From Massilia sp. CF038 (GTDB taxonomy: Bacteria > Pseudomonadota > Gammaproteobacteria > Burkholderiales > Burkholderiaceae_D): DNA of 64,000 nucleotides. The DNA is taken from positions 1,364,001-1,428,000 of the forward strand of contig NZ_FQWU01000002.1 in NCBI RefSeq assembly GCF_900129765.1. The letters are read 5' to 3'. Below are positions 46,729 to 55,024 of the stretch, piece after piece. Positions within the stretch are counted from its first letter, which is position 1. Every line of letters starts with the position of its first letter. The position numbers and the translations under genes were made by a program. The notes beneath the pieces are model-generated. The model searched no databases and was not told where the DNA came from. It saw nothing but the letters and a program-made list of their open reading frames with translations.

Positions 46729-47473
46729 CGGCGCGACAATCAATGCAGTTGCGCTGCTGGCACGCCTGAAGGATGCGGACAGCGAACGCTTTGATACTGC
46801 CGGCTGGCACTACATCGACAGCTTGGCCCGGCGTGCGGCCGCGCATGAAGGAAGCGTGCGACGCTTGCTTGACGCAAAACTTGAGGTCGCAGTGACAGCA
46901 TTTGCCGCGCGTTTCGATCAGGCACGAAGTAATGCGGCAGACGTGTTGGAACGTGCCTGCAAGGCGCATCCGCACGCGGCCGCCGAACTGCAAACCCTGT
47001 ATGCGTGCAGCGACTTCAAGGGCTTGCGGCGCCTGCGCGCCACGCTGGACGCACGCCTGCACTGTGCGGCCCTGGATGCGCTGGTGGCGCAACTTGAACC
47101 TGCCCTGGCCCAAGCACCCCAACATTCGCCCGCGCAAGGTGTTGCATCGCCGCCGACCGGGCCTGCCGCCCCCGCCCTGGAATTGAAGACGATTCGTGAA
47201 TCGCGCGACACCTGGGCCCGCTTAAGCGTCGACAAACAGCTGGCGTTGGCCATGAAACAGGCGCCGCAAAATGCCGGGCCGATCAATTCGCACATGCTGG
47301 TACTGCGCTCGCTGGCGAAAATGCAGGCCATGTCGCCCGACTACTTGAACCGCATGGTTTCTTACGTTGATACGCTGCTGTGCCTGGATCCGGGTGAAGT
47401 GCTTGTCCCTGCCAAGAAGAAAAAGCCCGCCGCCGCAAAATCGGGCAAACCGACAAAGGCAATGAGAAAGTAA
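46721..47473 (+). CDS. DUF2894 family protein, last gene of the DUF802 operon
   Basis: 250 residues, soluble and helical. It contains WHYIDSLARRAAAHEGSVRR and a later segment with IRESRDTWARLSVDKQLALA and INSHMLVLRSLAKMQAMSPD, as in DUF2894 proteins. A Pro/Ala hinge lies in the middle, and the C-terminus is a Lys-rich tail (KKKKPAAAKSG) that could bind nucleic acid or membrane. It overlaps the OmpA-like gene by 8 bp. Function unknown. Confidence 0.83.
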   Translation: MSDGATINAVALLARLKDADSERFDTAGWHYIDSLARRAAAHEGSVRRLLDAKLEVAVTAFAARFDQARSNAADVLERACKAHPHAAAELQTLYACSDFKGLRRLRATLDARLHCAALDALVAQLEPALAQAPQHSPAQGVASPPTGPAAPALELKTIRESRDTWARLSVDKQLALAMKQAPQNAGPINSHMLVLRSLAKMQAMSPDYLNRMVSYVDTLLCLDPGEVLVPAKKKKPAAAKSGKPTKAMRK

Positions 47474-47524
47474 GCAAAAGACGCGCGGGTGTCGGCGTGG
47501 AACGTGGGCACTGGAACACCAAGT

Positions 47525-47608
47525 CTTTTTCCGCTTTCGACCTAAGACCTTGCCCCGATGACGACGAAAGTCGAAAAAGTTTGCGCCAGGTCGTAAAATC
47601 GACGACCT
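47525..47608 (+). promoter_or_regulatory. Inverted repeats upstream of the ECF sigma gene
   Basis: Two structures: CTTTTTC-n2-CTTTCG (47525-47539) pairs with CGAAAG-n2-GAAAAAG (47565-47579), and AGGTCGT (47588-47594) pairs with ACGACCT (47602-47608). Both lie 60-140 bp before the GTG start. GGAAC at 47513 resembles an ECF -35 box, which would allow autoregulation, but the -10 is unclear. Confidence 0.4.
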
Positions 47609-47665
47609 CCCCCCGATATCTTTGCCCTCTTTGCTTATGGCACGAATGCCATCAAAGGAGGCGCA

Positions 47666-48265
47666 GTGAGAGAAACTTTAGTCGATGCATTGTTGGTGGA
47701 AAAAGCACAGGCCGGAGAACGCTACGCGTTCGATTGTCTGGTCGTGAAGTATCAGCGGCGACTTGTCCAAATGGTTGCAACCATGACCTTCAACATGGAC
47801 GACGCCGAGGACGTTGTGCAAGATTCGTTTATCAAAGCGTTCCGGGCGCTTTCGAGCTTTCGCGGCGAAGCGAGCTTTTACACATGGATTTTCCGCATCA
47901 CGCTCAACACAGCAAAAAACTTCCTGACCACCAAGCGGTCGCGTGCCATCATCTCGATGGAATTGACGACCAACGAGGACGGCACGCCCGTTGACCACGC
48001 GCTCGCGGACGAAAGTCAGTCGCCCTCGGCATCGTTGCAAAACAGACAGCCGGTCGCAGTCTTGAACGAAACACTGCAACGCATGCCCACGCCGCTGTCG
48101 ACTGCCTTGGTGCTGTGCGAGATTGAAGGCCTGAGCTATCAAGAGATTGCCGACATGATGGGCACCCCAATTGGCACCGTTCGCAGCAGAATTTTCAGGG
48201 CAAGGGAACTGATTGCCGCGCGCCTTGAAGCGACAACGGATTGCCCACCCTTCCGCACCACTTGA
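47666..48265 (+). CDS. ECF RNA polymerase sigma factor (RpoE group)
   Basis: 199 residues with a GTG start after AAAGGAGG. Region 2 has FDCLVVKYQRRLVQMVATM and DDAEDVVQDSFIKAFRALSS, region 4 has LVLCEIEGLSYQEIADMMG and IGTVRSRIFRARE. It directs RNA polymerase to stress promoters. RpoE normally sits with RseA/RseB-type anti-sigma genes; none follows here. Instead the next sequence is a broken Crp/Fnr gene on the other strand, so its control is unknown. Confidence 0.93.
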   Translation: MRETLVDALLVEKAQAGERYAFDCLVVKYQRRLVQMVATMTFNMDDAEDVVQDSFIKAFRALSSFRGEASFYTWIFRITLNTAKNFLTTKRSRAIISMELTTNEDGTPVDHALADESQSPSASLQNRQPVAVLNETLQRMPTPLSTALVLCEIEGLSYQEIADMMGTPIGTVRSRIFRARELIAARLEATTDCPPFRTT

Positions 48266-48299
48266 AGCCCGGGCTGCCGTCGAGCGCGCCTTAGCTGCC

Positions 48300-48705
48300 G
48301 TCTATTGGACTTTAGTTGGCGCCCGCCACCGGACAGGGCGACGACTTCTGCCAGATGCAGCCCGCCATGGATGCCGTCCGCACCAATCACGTCGCCGCGC
48401 CGCGGGAAGCTCAGCACTTGCTCGTCTCCGCTGTCGTCCGTCAAGACCGTCTTCAGCCAGCCTGAATGCACGGCATAGAGTGTGTCAAATGGGGATCCTG
48501 CGCGAAGCACGCGCTGGCCAGCATGAAAGTGAAGGTGCTGAAACAAGCCCACCTCGGCGTCGTCCAGTGGTTGCGGCAGCCCGATCAGCGTACACACCTC
48601 GTAAAGGGTAGACCACAATTCACCTGCCCGCTGGACACCGGCCGCGGCCGTGCTGCCAAAATGGGATAACTGCGCGTGCTGCGCCGAAAAGAAGGTCGAA
48701 CTCAT
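48300..48705 (-). pseudogene. Truncated Crp/Fnr-family regulator
   Basis: Starting MSSTFFSAQHAQLSHFG, about 135 residues run with a cyclic-nucleotide-binding fold: LFQHLHFHAGQRVLRAGSPF, DTLYAVHSGWLKTVLTDDSG and QVLSFPRRGDVIGADGIHGG. After AEVVAL the homology stops, and the C-terminal helix-turn-helix is missing; the frame instead runs antisense into the sigma factor gene. The N-terminal CxxC-type iron-sulphur cysteines of FNR are not evident. Probably inactive. Together with 48706-48865, which shows no gene, it fills the gap between the sigma factor and the GGDEF-EAL gene. Confidence 0.75.
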
Positions 48706-48865
48706 GAGCAACTCCTGGCCAATGGACCGATCGCAATAACGGTCGGAAAGAGGCTCAGTTTGCCAATGCTGAGGCTGCAAGAATATAGGCGGACGCCCAA
48801 GCTGCCATAGGAATTGTCCAATCAAGGAACGCGTCCTGCTGCTGCAGCGACCAGCTTCCGTGCAG

Positions 48866-50629
48866 TCAGCCCGAACTTCCCGCGCCGCTCGCCAACCACA
48901 GGCTGGCCTCATCCACCGACATGGGCATGCCGAATAAAAATCCCTGGAAGGCATTGCAGCCGGCATGTCGCAAGAAATGCGCTTGCAGCTCATGCTCGAC
49001 ACCTTCGGCAATGACGACCAGCCGCAAGTCGCGCGCCAAACTGATCACTGCACGGGCGATCGCATTGGCATCTTCCTGCTCTGGTACGCCCATCAAGAAG
49101 CTTCTGTCGAGCTTGAGCCCGCCGACCGGCAATTCACGCAGGTAACTGAGCGATGAGTAACCGGTACCGAAATCGTCAAGAACAAGGCCGTATCCCGCTG
49201 CTGACAGCGATTGCAATATTGATGCCGATGACTGTCCCAGATGAATTGCGTCGCGCTCGGTCAGCTCCAGATCGAAGTCCGAAGGAAGCAGGCCGTATTC
49301 ATCGAGCAAACGGGTCAGCGTTGGCACATACTCAGGATTGAGCAATTCTTGCGAACAGGTATTGATCGCTATTTTCAGCGGTGCGATACCCGCTGCCCGC
49401 CATTGCGCCAGTTGCGCACAGGCCTGCGCAAATACCCACTTGCCAACGTCGGCAATTAAGCCGATCTCTTTCGCCAACTCCACCACGTAATCGACGCTGA
49501 CCTTTTCCAGAACCGGTCCGGGAAACCGCAGCAATGCTTCCATTGCCAGCGTCCGGCCGGATTCTGCATCCACGATGGGCTGATAAACAAGCTGGAACGC
49601 CTTGTTATGCTCAAGCCGCCTTAGCTCGGCCTGATCGAGGTTGCGTTGGTGGGCGATCGTATCGAGCGCGTCGGTGAAATAGTGATAGCAGTTCCGGCCT
49701 TGTGCCTTTGCGGCGTACAGGGCCAGATCGGCACATTTCAACAACCCATCGGGATTATTTGCATCGTCCGGATAGACGGCAATGCCGACACTGCCACTGA
49801 TGTGTACTTCGCGGCCATCAATCTGAAACGGGCTGTTGAGTGCTTCCAAAACCTTGGTCGCGCTGGTGGCCCCCAGCAGGGGTGACGCTGGATTCACCTG
49901 GAGCATGGCAAACTCATCGCCACCTATCCTTGCCACGACATCACTTTCGCGGCTGATGGCGCTGAGCCGTGCACTCGCTTCAGTCAGCAGCTGATCGCCC
50001 GCATGATGGCCACATGTGTCGTTGATTTCCTTGAAGCGATCCAGGTCTATCATGAATAGCATGAGCTTGTGCCCGTTTCGCAACGCCGCTGCGGTGAGCT
50101 CCTTGCGGCGAATGTCGAACGCGGCCCGATTGTAGAGCCCGGTAAGAGCATCGGTCCTTGCAAGACGGCCTATCTCGTCTTCGGCAATCTTTCGCTCTGT
50201 GATATCGCGCAAGATCTTGAGAAACCCGATGGTGTGACCCTCCTCGCTTCGCACTGGCGTGAGCACGCCATCGGCCCAGAACGGTGAGCCATCCTTGCGC
50301 ACGTGCCAACGAAAATCGGCAGCACGTCCGTCCTGTGTGGCCGTGTGCATTTCCCCCGCCGGCTGTCCGCTCCGCACGTCTTCGTCTGTAAAGAGGATTG
50401 CCGAGTTCATGCCGAGCGCCTCGTCGTTGGCATAACCGAAGATCTTCAAAGCACCCGCGTTCCAGCTTGTGACATGTGCATCGAGATCGATCGTGTAAAT
50501 GGCAAAATCAGTGACGGACTCATACATCTGCTTCAGCAACAAATCTGCGCTGATCATCATCTGCAAACCGGTGCCGGCAGAATCGGGCGCGCTTTTGGGG
50601 GAGGAACCTTGATCGTGAGATAGCGTCAT
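48866..50629 (-). CDS. PAS-GGDEF-EAL cyclic-di-GMP protein
   Basis: 587 residues. PAS domain (~25-150: ITSWNAGALKIFGY-like VTSWNAGALKIFGYANDEAL), GGDEF domain with an intact RIGGDEFAML and DLDRFKEINDTCGHHAGD, then an EAL domain with AMEALLRF, ELTERDAI, DDFGTGYSSLSYL, KLDRSF and EGVE all conserved. Both diguanylate cyclase and phosphodiesterase activities are therefore possible. No signal peptide or membrane helix; cytosolic. PAS may sense redox or light. It stands alone. Confidence 0.93.
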   Translation of the reverse strand: MTLSHDQGSSPKSAPDSAGTGLQMMISADLLLKQMYESVTDFAIYTIDLDAHVTSWNAGALKIFGYANDEALGMNSAILFTDEDVRSGQPAGEMHTATQDGRAADFRWHVRKDGSPFWADGVLTPVRSEEGHTIGFLKILRDITERKIAEDEIGRLARTDALTGLYNRAAFDIRRKELTAAALRNGHKLMLFMIDLDRFKEINDTCGHHAGDQLLTEASARLSAISRESDVVARIGGDEFAMLQVNPASPLLGATSATKVLEALNSPFQIDGREVHISGSVGIAVYPDDANNPDGLLKCADLALYAAKAQGRNCYHYFTDALDTIAHQRNLDQAELRRLEHNKAFQLVYQPIVDAESGRTLAMEALLRFPGPVLEKVSVDYVVELAKEIGLIADVGKWVFAQACAQLAQWRAAGIAPLKIAINTCSQELLNPEYVPTLTRLLDEYGLLPSDFDLELTERDAIHLGQSSASILQSLSAAGYGLVLDDFGTGYSSLSYLRELPVGGLKLDRSFLMGVPEQEDANAIARAVISLARDLRLVVIAEGVEHELQAHFLRHAGCNAFQGFLFGMPMSVDEASLWLASGAGSSG

Positions 50630-50763
50630 ATGCTTAGTCAGGCAGGAATGTGTCGTGCCATACTAAGGTCAAGGTTTTGTTCAAATATGCGGTGCATCAA
50701 CGCATGGAAACATTGACAGCAATGGATGCTACAGCGCGGCGACCTTGGCGTTCTTGCCTATCC

Positions 50764-50826
50764 TTATTCCGGACAAGCCGTATCGGTGAAGATGAGCTTC
50801 CCATCGGGCGACTTGCATAAACGGAA
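50764..50826 (-). pseudogene. Remnant resembling a DUF4124 domain tail
   Basis: On this strand, 20 codons before a TAA read FRLCKSPDGKLIFTDTACPE. This looks like the Cys-x-DGK-x(3)-D-x-CP pattern of DUF4124 and related small periplasmic proteins. No start codon or upstream sequence supports an intact gene. It lies downstream of the histidine kinase, same direction. Confidence 0.35.
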
Positions 50827-50860
50827 TGAAGCAAGAATGCACGATGGTGTTCCGCGCTCG

Positions 50861-52237
50861 CTACGGAATTACGCGCCGGGGAAAGCGTAACGTGAAGCAC
50901 GTGCCGCCCTGACCGCTGACAACGCCAGCTGAACCGCCGTGCAAGTCCATAATGGACCGCACAATCGCAAGCCCCAGGCCGCCTGAATCCGTTCCCTTGG
51001 TCCGTGCGGAATCACAGCGATAGAATCGCTCGAACAGATGCGGCAAATGCTTTTCATCGATTGCCACACCGGTGTTGTGCACCATAATTGCCACACTCTC
51101 CGCTTGCGCCTCTGCAGAGACCGTGACCGTGCTGTTTTGTGGCCCATGCTGCAACGCGTTCGCCATCAGGTTGGCCATGGCGCGCCGGACCAGGACACGG
51201 TCCGCGTGAAGGATGCCGCTTGCATGCACTGCAAACGCAACGCCGCGCTCCTCGGCCATGCCTTCAAAATAATCCACTAATTGGCCTGCCAACTCGGCCA
51301 GGTCAATCGCCTCGCGTTCGATCACCGCATCGGTGTGCTCGGATCGGGCTAGAAACAGCATGCTGTCGATCATTCTTGCCAGCCGTTCGTATTCCTCCTG
51401 GTTTGAGGCGAGCAGATCTTCATATTCTTGAATGGATCGCGCTTTGCCCAGGGTTTGCTGCGTATGGCCCATCAGGTTGCCGAGCGGCGTACGCATTTCA
51501 TGTGCCAGATCTTCAGAAAAACGCGACAGCTGTGCAAACCCGCCGGCAAGGCGTTGCAGCATCTGGTTCAGTGCAGCGCTGAGTGCCCGCAGTTCCCGCG
51601 GCTGGGTGTCCGCACCGTCCAGCCGCACGTGCAAACTGCGTACATCAATGGCTGCAGCACGGTCGGCAAGCTGCCGTACCGGGCGCAAACTTCGTTCGCC
51701 TATCAACCAACCGAGCGCGAAGGAAAGAATGGCGCCCACGGCCAATGCAATTAACAACGTGTTTCGATAGGATGCGAGGATCAGATTGCGTTCCGCCAGC
51801 ATCTTCCCCGCAACCAGTTGAAAGTGACGCCCGCCCTGCTCCACGTCCACCCAGGCCAGCCGTGTCGGCTTGCCCTCGGCCGCGTCGGCCAGATCGATCC
51901 GCTTACTGGCACGCAAGGACGGCAAAGGAAGCTGATCCGGGTTGATCTCGATGATGCGCTTCCCCTGGGCGTCGATCATCCACAGCACGCTGTCGCGGTT
52001 TCCCAGCATGTTGCCGTACAAGTTCGGCTTGCTGCGCAAGGCCTCAACGCTGGCGCTGTCGTCGACCAAGGCGCGCATACGGTCCACGCGTCCGATGAGC
52101 GCGGTATCATCACGCGATGCAATCTCCCGCTCCAGGGACTGATACAGGTAAGTTCCGATTGCACCTGAAACCAGCACGCTGGCCAGCGCAAACAGCCACG
52201 CCAGACGCATGCTGATGGAGCCTGGCCACAGTTTCAT
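50861..52237 (-). CDS. Heavy-metal/HprS-type sensor histidine kinase
   Basis: 458 residues. Two membrane helices ([40 protein letters not shown]) enclose a periplasmic sensor loop. HAMP follows, then HisKA with the phosphorylated His in [20 protein letters not shown] and HATPase with [24 protein letters not shown] and [17 protein letters not shown]. The arrangement is that of CusS, HprS (YedV) and CopS kinases. It overlaps the response regulator gene by 4 bp. The nearby hydroxyisourate hydrolase gene and HprR-like box make an oxidative-stress signal (HprS type) more likely than copper alone. Confidence 0.9.
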   Translation of the reverse strand: MKLWPGSISMRLAWLFALASVLVSGAIGTYLYQSLEREIASRDDTALIGRVDRMRALVDDSASVEALRSKPNLYGNMLGNRDSVLWMIDAQGKRIIEINPDQLPLPSLRASKRIDLADAAEGKPTRLAWVDVEQGGRHFQLVAGKMLAERNLILASYRNTLLIALAVGAILSFALGWLIGERSLRPVRQLADRAAAIDVRSLHVRLDGADTQPRELRALSAALNQMLQRLAGGFAQLSRFSEDLAHEMRTPLGNLMGHTQQTLGKARSIQEYEDLLASNQEEYERLARMIDSMLFLARSEHTDAVIEREAIDLAELAGQLVDYFEGMAEERGVAFAVHASGILHADRVLVRRAMANLMANALQHGPQNSTVTVSAEAQAESVAIMVHNTGVAIDEKHLPHLFERFYRCDSARTKGTDSGGLGLAIVRSIMDLHGGSAGVVSGQGGTCFTLRFPRRVIP

Positions 52238-52905
52238 GGCGCCTCTCCCAGCACGTATCCCATGCCGCGGACCGTGTGGATCAGCTTAAGCGCATAGGGA
52301 TCGTCCACCTTGGCGCGCAGGCGGCGCACCGCGACATCCACGACATTGGTGTCGCTGTCAAAATTCATTTGCCACACGTGGGAAGCGATATAACTGCGCG
52401 ACAAAACTTCATCCACGCGGCTGATCAGCAAGTGCAGCAGGGCGAATTCCTTGTTCGTCAGTACGATCCGGTCGGTCTGCCTTGTGACGCGTCGGCGCAA
52501 TACATCCACCTGCAGATCTGCGACCAGGAAGGTTTCCGTATCGCGCGGCGGGCCGCGCCGCAACAAGGTGCGTACGCGCGCCAATAGCTCGGCGTACGAA
52601 AACGGCTTGACCAGATAGTCGTCGGCGCCAAGTTCGAGCCCCTTCACTCTATCCTCTACGCTGTCGCGCGCAGTCAGGAACATCACTGGCGTAGCGCCTT
52701 TGCTGCGAACCAGCTTCAGCAGTTCCCAACCATCGATGCCGGGCAGCATGACATCGAGAATGACCAGATCGAACTCGAACTCCTCGATCATGTAGCGGCC
52801 ATCAAAGCCATTGCCGGCCACTTCGACCACGTAGCCGGACTCCCGCAAGCCCTTCTGCAGGTAATCGGCAGTCTTGCTTTCGTCTTCCACGATCAGTATT
52901 CGCAT
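52234..52905 (-). CDS. CusR/HprR-like response regulator
   Basis: 223 residues, OmpR family, starting [19 protein letters not shown]. Phosphoacceptor Asp in [14 protein letters not shown], Lys in [14 protein letters not shown], and the winged helix ending [19 protein letters not shown]. The sequence follows the CusR/HprR subgroup closely. The box ATTACA-GAAT-TGTAAT lies 48 bp upstream of its start, the recognised site of that subgroup. It should autoregulate and control the divergent GlcG-like and hiuH genes. Confidence 0.93.
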   Translation of the reverse strand: MRILIVEDESKTADYLQKGLRESGYVVEVAGNGFDGRYMIEEFEFDLVILDVMLPGIDGWELLKLVRSKGATPVMFLTARDSVEDRVKGLELGADDYLVKPFSYAELLARVRTLLRRGPPRDTETFLVADLQVDVLRRRVTRQTDRIVLTNKEFALLHLLISRVDEVLSRSYIASHVWQMNFDSDTNVVDVAVRRLRAKVDDPYALKLIHTVRGMGYVLGEAP

Positions 52906-52952
52906 GTGCCACCACCCCTTCTGCAGCCATCTTACCTTGCGCGGAAGCGACC

Positions 52953-52968
52953 ATTACAGAATTGTAAT
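52953..52968. promoter_or_regulatory. HprR/CusR-type box
   Basis: Inverted repeat ATTACA-GAAT-TGTAAT between the divergent regulator and GlcG-like genes. E. coli HprR and CusR share a palindrome of CATTACA-AAA-TTGTAATG type; this site matches all but one or two positions. Confidence 0.75.
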
Positions 52969-53040
52969 CTTCGCGCAATGCAACTGACGGGGTCGCGCCG
53001 CTACGATGATCACATCGAAATGCAACGACCAGGACACCGC

Positions 53041-53544
53041 ATGATTACCCGCTTCAATCGACTGATACCTTTCGGACTCGGCCTCTGCCTGGCCCAGGCC
53101 ACGGCGGCGCCTGCCGCACAAGTGCTGCGGCCAGACATCTCCGCCGATGGGGCAAGGCGCTTGCTGGACGCGACCATGCAGGCCTGCCACGCCAAGGGGA
53201 AGACGCTGGCAGCTGCCGTGGTGGACCGTAGCGGCAACCTGGTCACCTTGCAACGTGACGATGAGGTTGGACCGCACAACACGCTTGCGGCGCAGCGCAA
53301 GGCTTACACAGCGCTGTCTACGAAAACGGCAACGGCTCAGCTTTCCGACAACGCACGCGCGACGCCACAAACGACCAACCTCAACACCGTCGAGGAACTT
53401 CTGCTGCTTGGCGGTGGCGTACCGATCAAGTCGGGCACCGCGGTGATTGGCGCCATCGGCGTCGCCGGCGCAGGCGGCCCGGCAATGGACGAGTCCTGCG
53501 CGAACGCCGGTATCGACATCGTTTTTCCTTCCACACCCAACTAA
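53041..53544 (+). CDS. Secreted GlcG/HbpS-like heme-binding protein
   Basis: 167 residues; the ATG here gives the signal peptide ending ATAAPA. The mature domain shows the GlcG/HbpS fold: ACHAKGKTLAAAVVDRSGNL, DNARATPQTTNLN and GAIGVAGAGGPAMDESCANA. Related proteins bind heme or sense oxidative stress; in Streptomyces, HbpS works with a two-component system. Here it is under the box of a divergent two-component system, which makes a stress-related periplasmic role likely. Confidence 0.85.
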   Translation: MITRFNRLIPFGLGLCLAQATAAPAAQVLRPDISADGARRLLDATMQACHAKGKTLAAAVVDRSGNLVTLQRDDEVGPHNTLAAQRKAYTALSTKTATAQLSDNARATPQTTNLNTVEELLLLGGGVPIKSGTAVIGAIGVAGAGGPAMDESCANAGIDIVFPSTPN

Positions 53545-53558
53545 ACAGGAGTTTGAAA

Positions 53559-53969
53559 ATGCGTTTCTTGAAAAATTTTATCGTGACCGTTGTATTCGGC
53601 GGTCTTTGCCAGCTTGCCAGCGCGGCTGGTAATCCACTGAGCGTCCATGTACTCAATCTGCAAGATGGCTTGCCCTCGCAGGAGGTGGTGGTAACGCTGG
53701 AAAAACTGAGCGGAGATAAATGGACCCTGTTGAATACGGCTGCTACCAATGTTCAGGGCCGCATTCCTGCCCTATTTCCGCAAGACGCGGCGCTTGAGAA
53801 AGGAACGTATCGGGTGACGTTCAAGACCGGGAAATGGTTCTCTGATCGCAAACAGGCCACATTCTTCCCCGAAATTCCGGTGATCTTCGCCGTCGATGGC
53901 AGTGTGGATCATTACCACATTCCTTTATTATTGAGTCAGTTTGGGTATTCAACTTACCGCGGTAACTGA
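53559..53969 (+). CDS. hiuH: 5-hydroxyisourate hydrolase, periplasmic (transthyretin-like)
   Basis: 136 residues with signal peptide ending CQLASA. Motifs of the family: SVHVLNLQDGLP with the active His, NVQGRI with the Arg, DHYHIPLLLSQFGYSTYRG with the second His. The usual ending YRGS is YRGN. It hydrolyses 5-hydroxyisourate formed from urate. E. coli hiuH (yedX) lies next to the HprRS genes, and the same arrangement is seen here, 15 bp after the GlcG-like gene. Confidence 0.93.
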   Translation: MRFLKNFIVTVVFGGLCQLASAAGNPLSVHVLNLQDGLPSQEVVVTLEKLSGDKWTLLNTAATNVQGRIPALFPQDAALEKGTYRVTFKTGKWFSDRKQATFFPEIPVIFAVDGSVDHYHIPLLLSQFGYSTYRGN

Positions 53970-54154
53970 GGCGCCGAAATCCCATGAAGGATCGGTTCCA
54001 ACTTGACCTGGCAGACTATGTCAGGTCAAATCGAATGGTTCGTTTCTCGCTAATCCGTTCTTCACCCGTTATTTGATTTCATTCCACGAGGGCGGCTACT
54101 GCCTGACGCGCGAACTCCCATTCCCTTGCAGCAGTCAGGCCGGAAAAACAAAAC

Positions 54155-54682
54155 ATGACACGAGTGAGATTAATTGTGTTCGACCTGGATGAGACCTTGG
54201 TGCACGCGACCGAGGTCCCATTGGCTTACCCGCATGCGTTTCAAGTCGGCCCATATTTTGTCTACGTAAGACCGTTTGCGCACGAACTGATCACATTCAG
54301 TTCGTCGCACTTCGATGTCGCGGTCTGGTCTTCCTCGAGCGAAGCCTATGTGAAGGCCGTCACCGCAGAGCTGTTTGGCACGACTTTTCCCGTCACATTT
54401 TCGTGGGCCGTGTCGAAGTGCGTGCAGAAGGTCGATGCAAAAAGTAACGGCTACGTTTACATCAAGGATCTGCGCAAGGTGTTGAAGCATGGGTATGCGG
54501 CAGACGAAATCATCATGATCGACGACAGTCCCGAAAAATTGCAGAGGCAACCTGCGCGCCATCTTTGCCTGCCAGCCTTCACGGGTGATCCTGCAGACGC
54601 GGAACTTCCTCGCGTTATTGACCGCATCAAGATGATGGCTTCGTTGGAAACACAGTTCCGCTCCAGTCAGACCTCCCCTTGA
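54155..54682 (+). CDS. FCP1/NIF-type HAD phosphatase
   Basis: 175 residues. DxDxT catalytic motif in IVFDLDETLVHA, followed by VRPFAHELI, FDVAVWSSSS and IIMIDDSPEKL, the NIF/FCP1 pattern better known from eukaryotic RNA polymerase II phosphatases. Bacterial members exist but targets are unknown. No signal peptide. It stands alone, with no clear partner. Confidence 0.82.
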   Translation: MTRVRLIVFDLDETLVHATEVPLAYPHAFQVGPYFVYVRPFAHELITFSSSHFDVAVWSSSSEAYVKAVTAELFGTTFPVTFSWAVSKCVQKVDAKSNGYVYIKDLRKVLKHGYAADEIIMIDDSPEKLQRQPARHLCLPAFTGDPADAELPRVIDRIKMMASLETQFRSSQTSP

Positions 54683-54732
54683 TTGAGCAGGTCATTTGCC
54701 CGATGCACCCGACTGGGAGGCTAGTTCAGCTC

Positions 54733-55017
54733 TCATCCCTCGTTGCCCCAGCCATACCAGTGCGCTAAGGCACTAAATTGGTATTGTCGGCCTGGACCAG
54801 CCTTTACGGGCGCACGTTCTTGGTAAAAGCGTTTGATGAGGCTAGTGGTATGTTCAGGCCAACTACTTTTCAAAACCACTTGACCGTCCCTTTTTAGACT
54901 CCCATCCTCATAACGGCCGTTATTTTTTTGGCGACCGCGCAATGCAGTGGTGAACGCCACTTGGAGCACCGGTACTTGGCTTGTCCTGCCGTTCGCTCGT
55001 CTTATATATACCAACAT
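54733..55017 (-). CDS. Small hypothetical protein, weak evidence
   Basis: 94 codons starting MLVYIRRANGRTSQVPVLQV and ending QYQFSALAHWYGWGNEG. Codon use is more AT-rich than nearby genes. Basic and aromatic composition would fit a small DNA- or RNA-contacting protein, but there is no ribosome binding site and the frame starts 8 bp from the divergent chitinase gene. It is the only candidate in 54683-55024. Confidence 0.35.
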   Translation of the reverse strand: MLVYIRRANGRTSQVPVLQVAFTTALRGRQKNNGRYEDGSLKRDGQVVLKSSWPEHTTSLIKRFYQERAPVKAGPGRQYQFSALAHWYGWGNEG

Positions 55018-55024
55018 CTAGAAA

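Noticed and set aside
42817-47473. Complete Zorya defence system
   Set aside because: Only ZorA/ZorB-like parts are seen; no ZorC, ZorD helicase or ZorE nuclease, and the flanking genes are DUF3348 and DUF2894.
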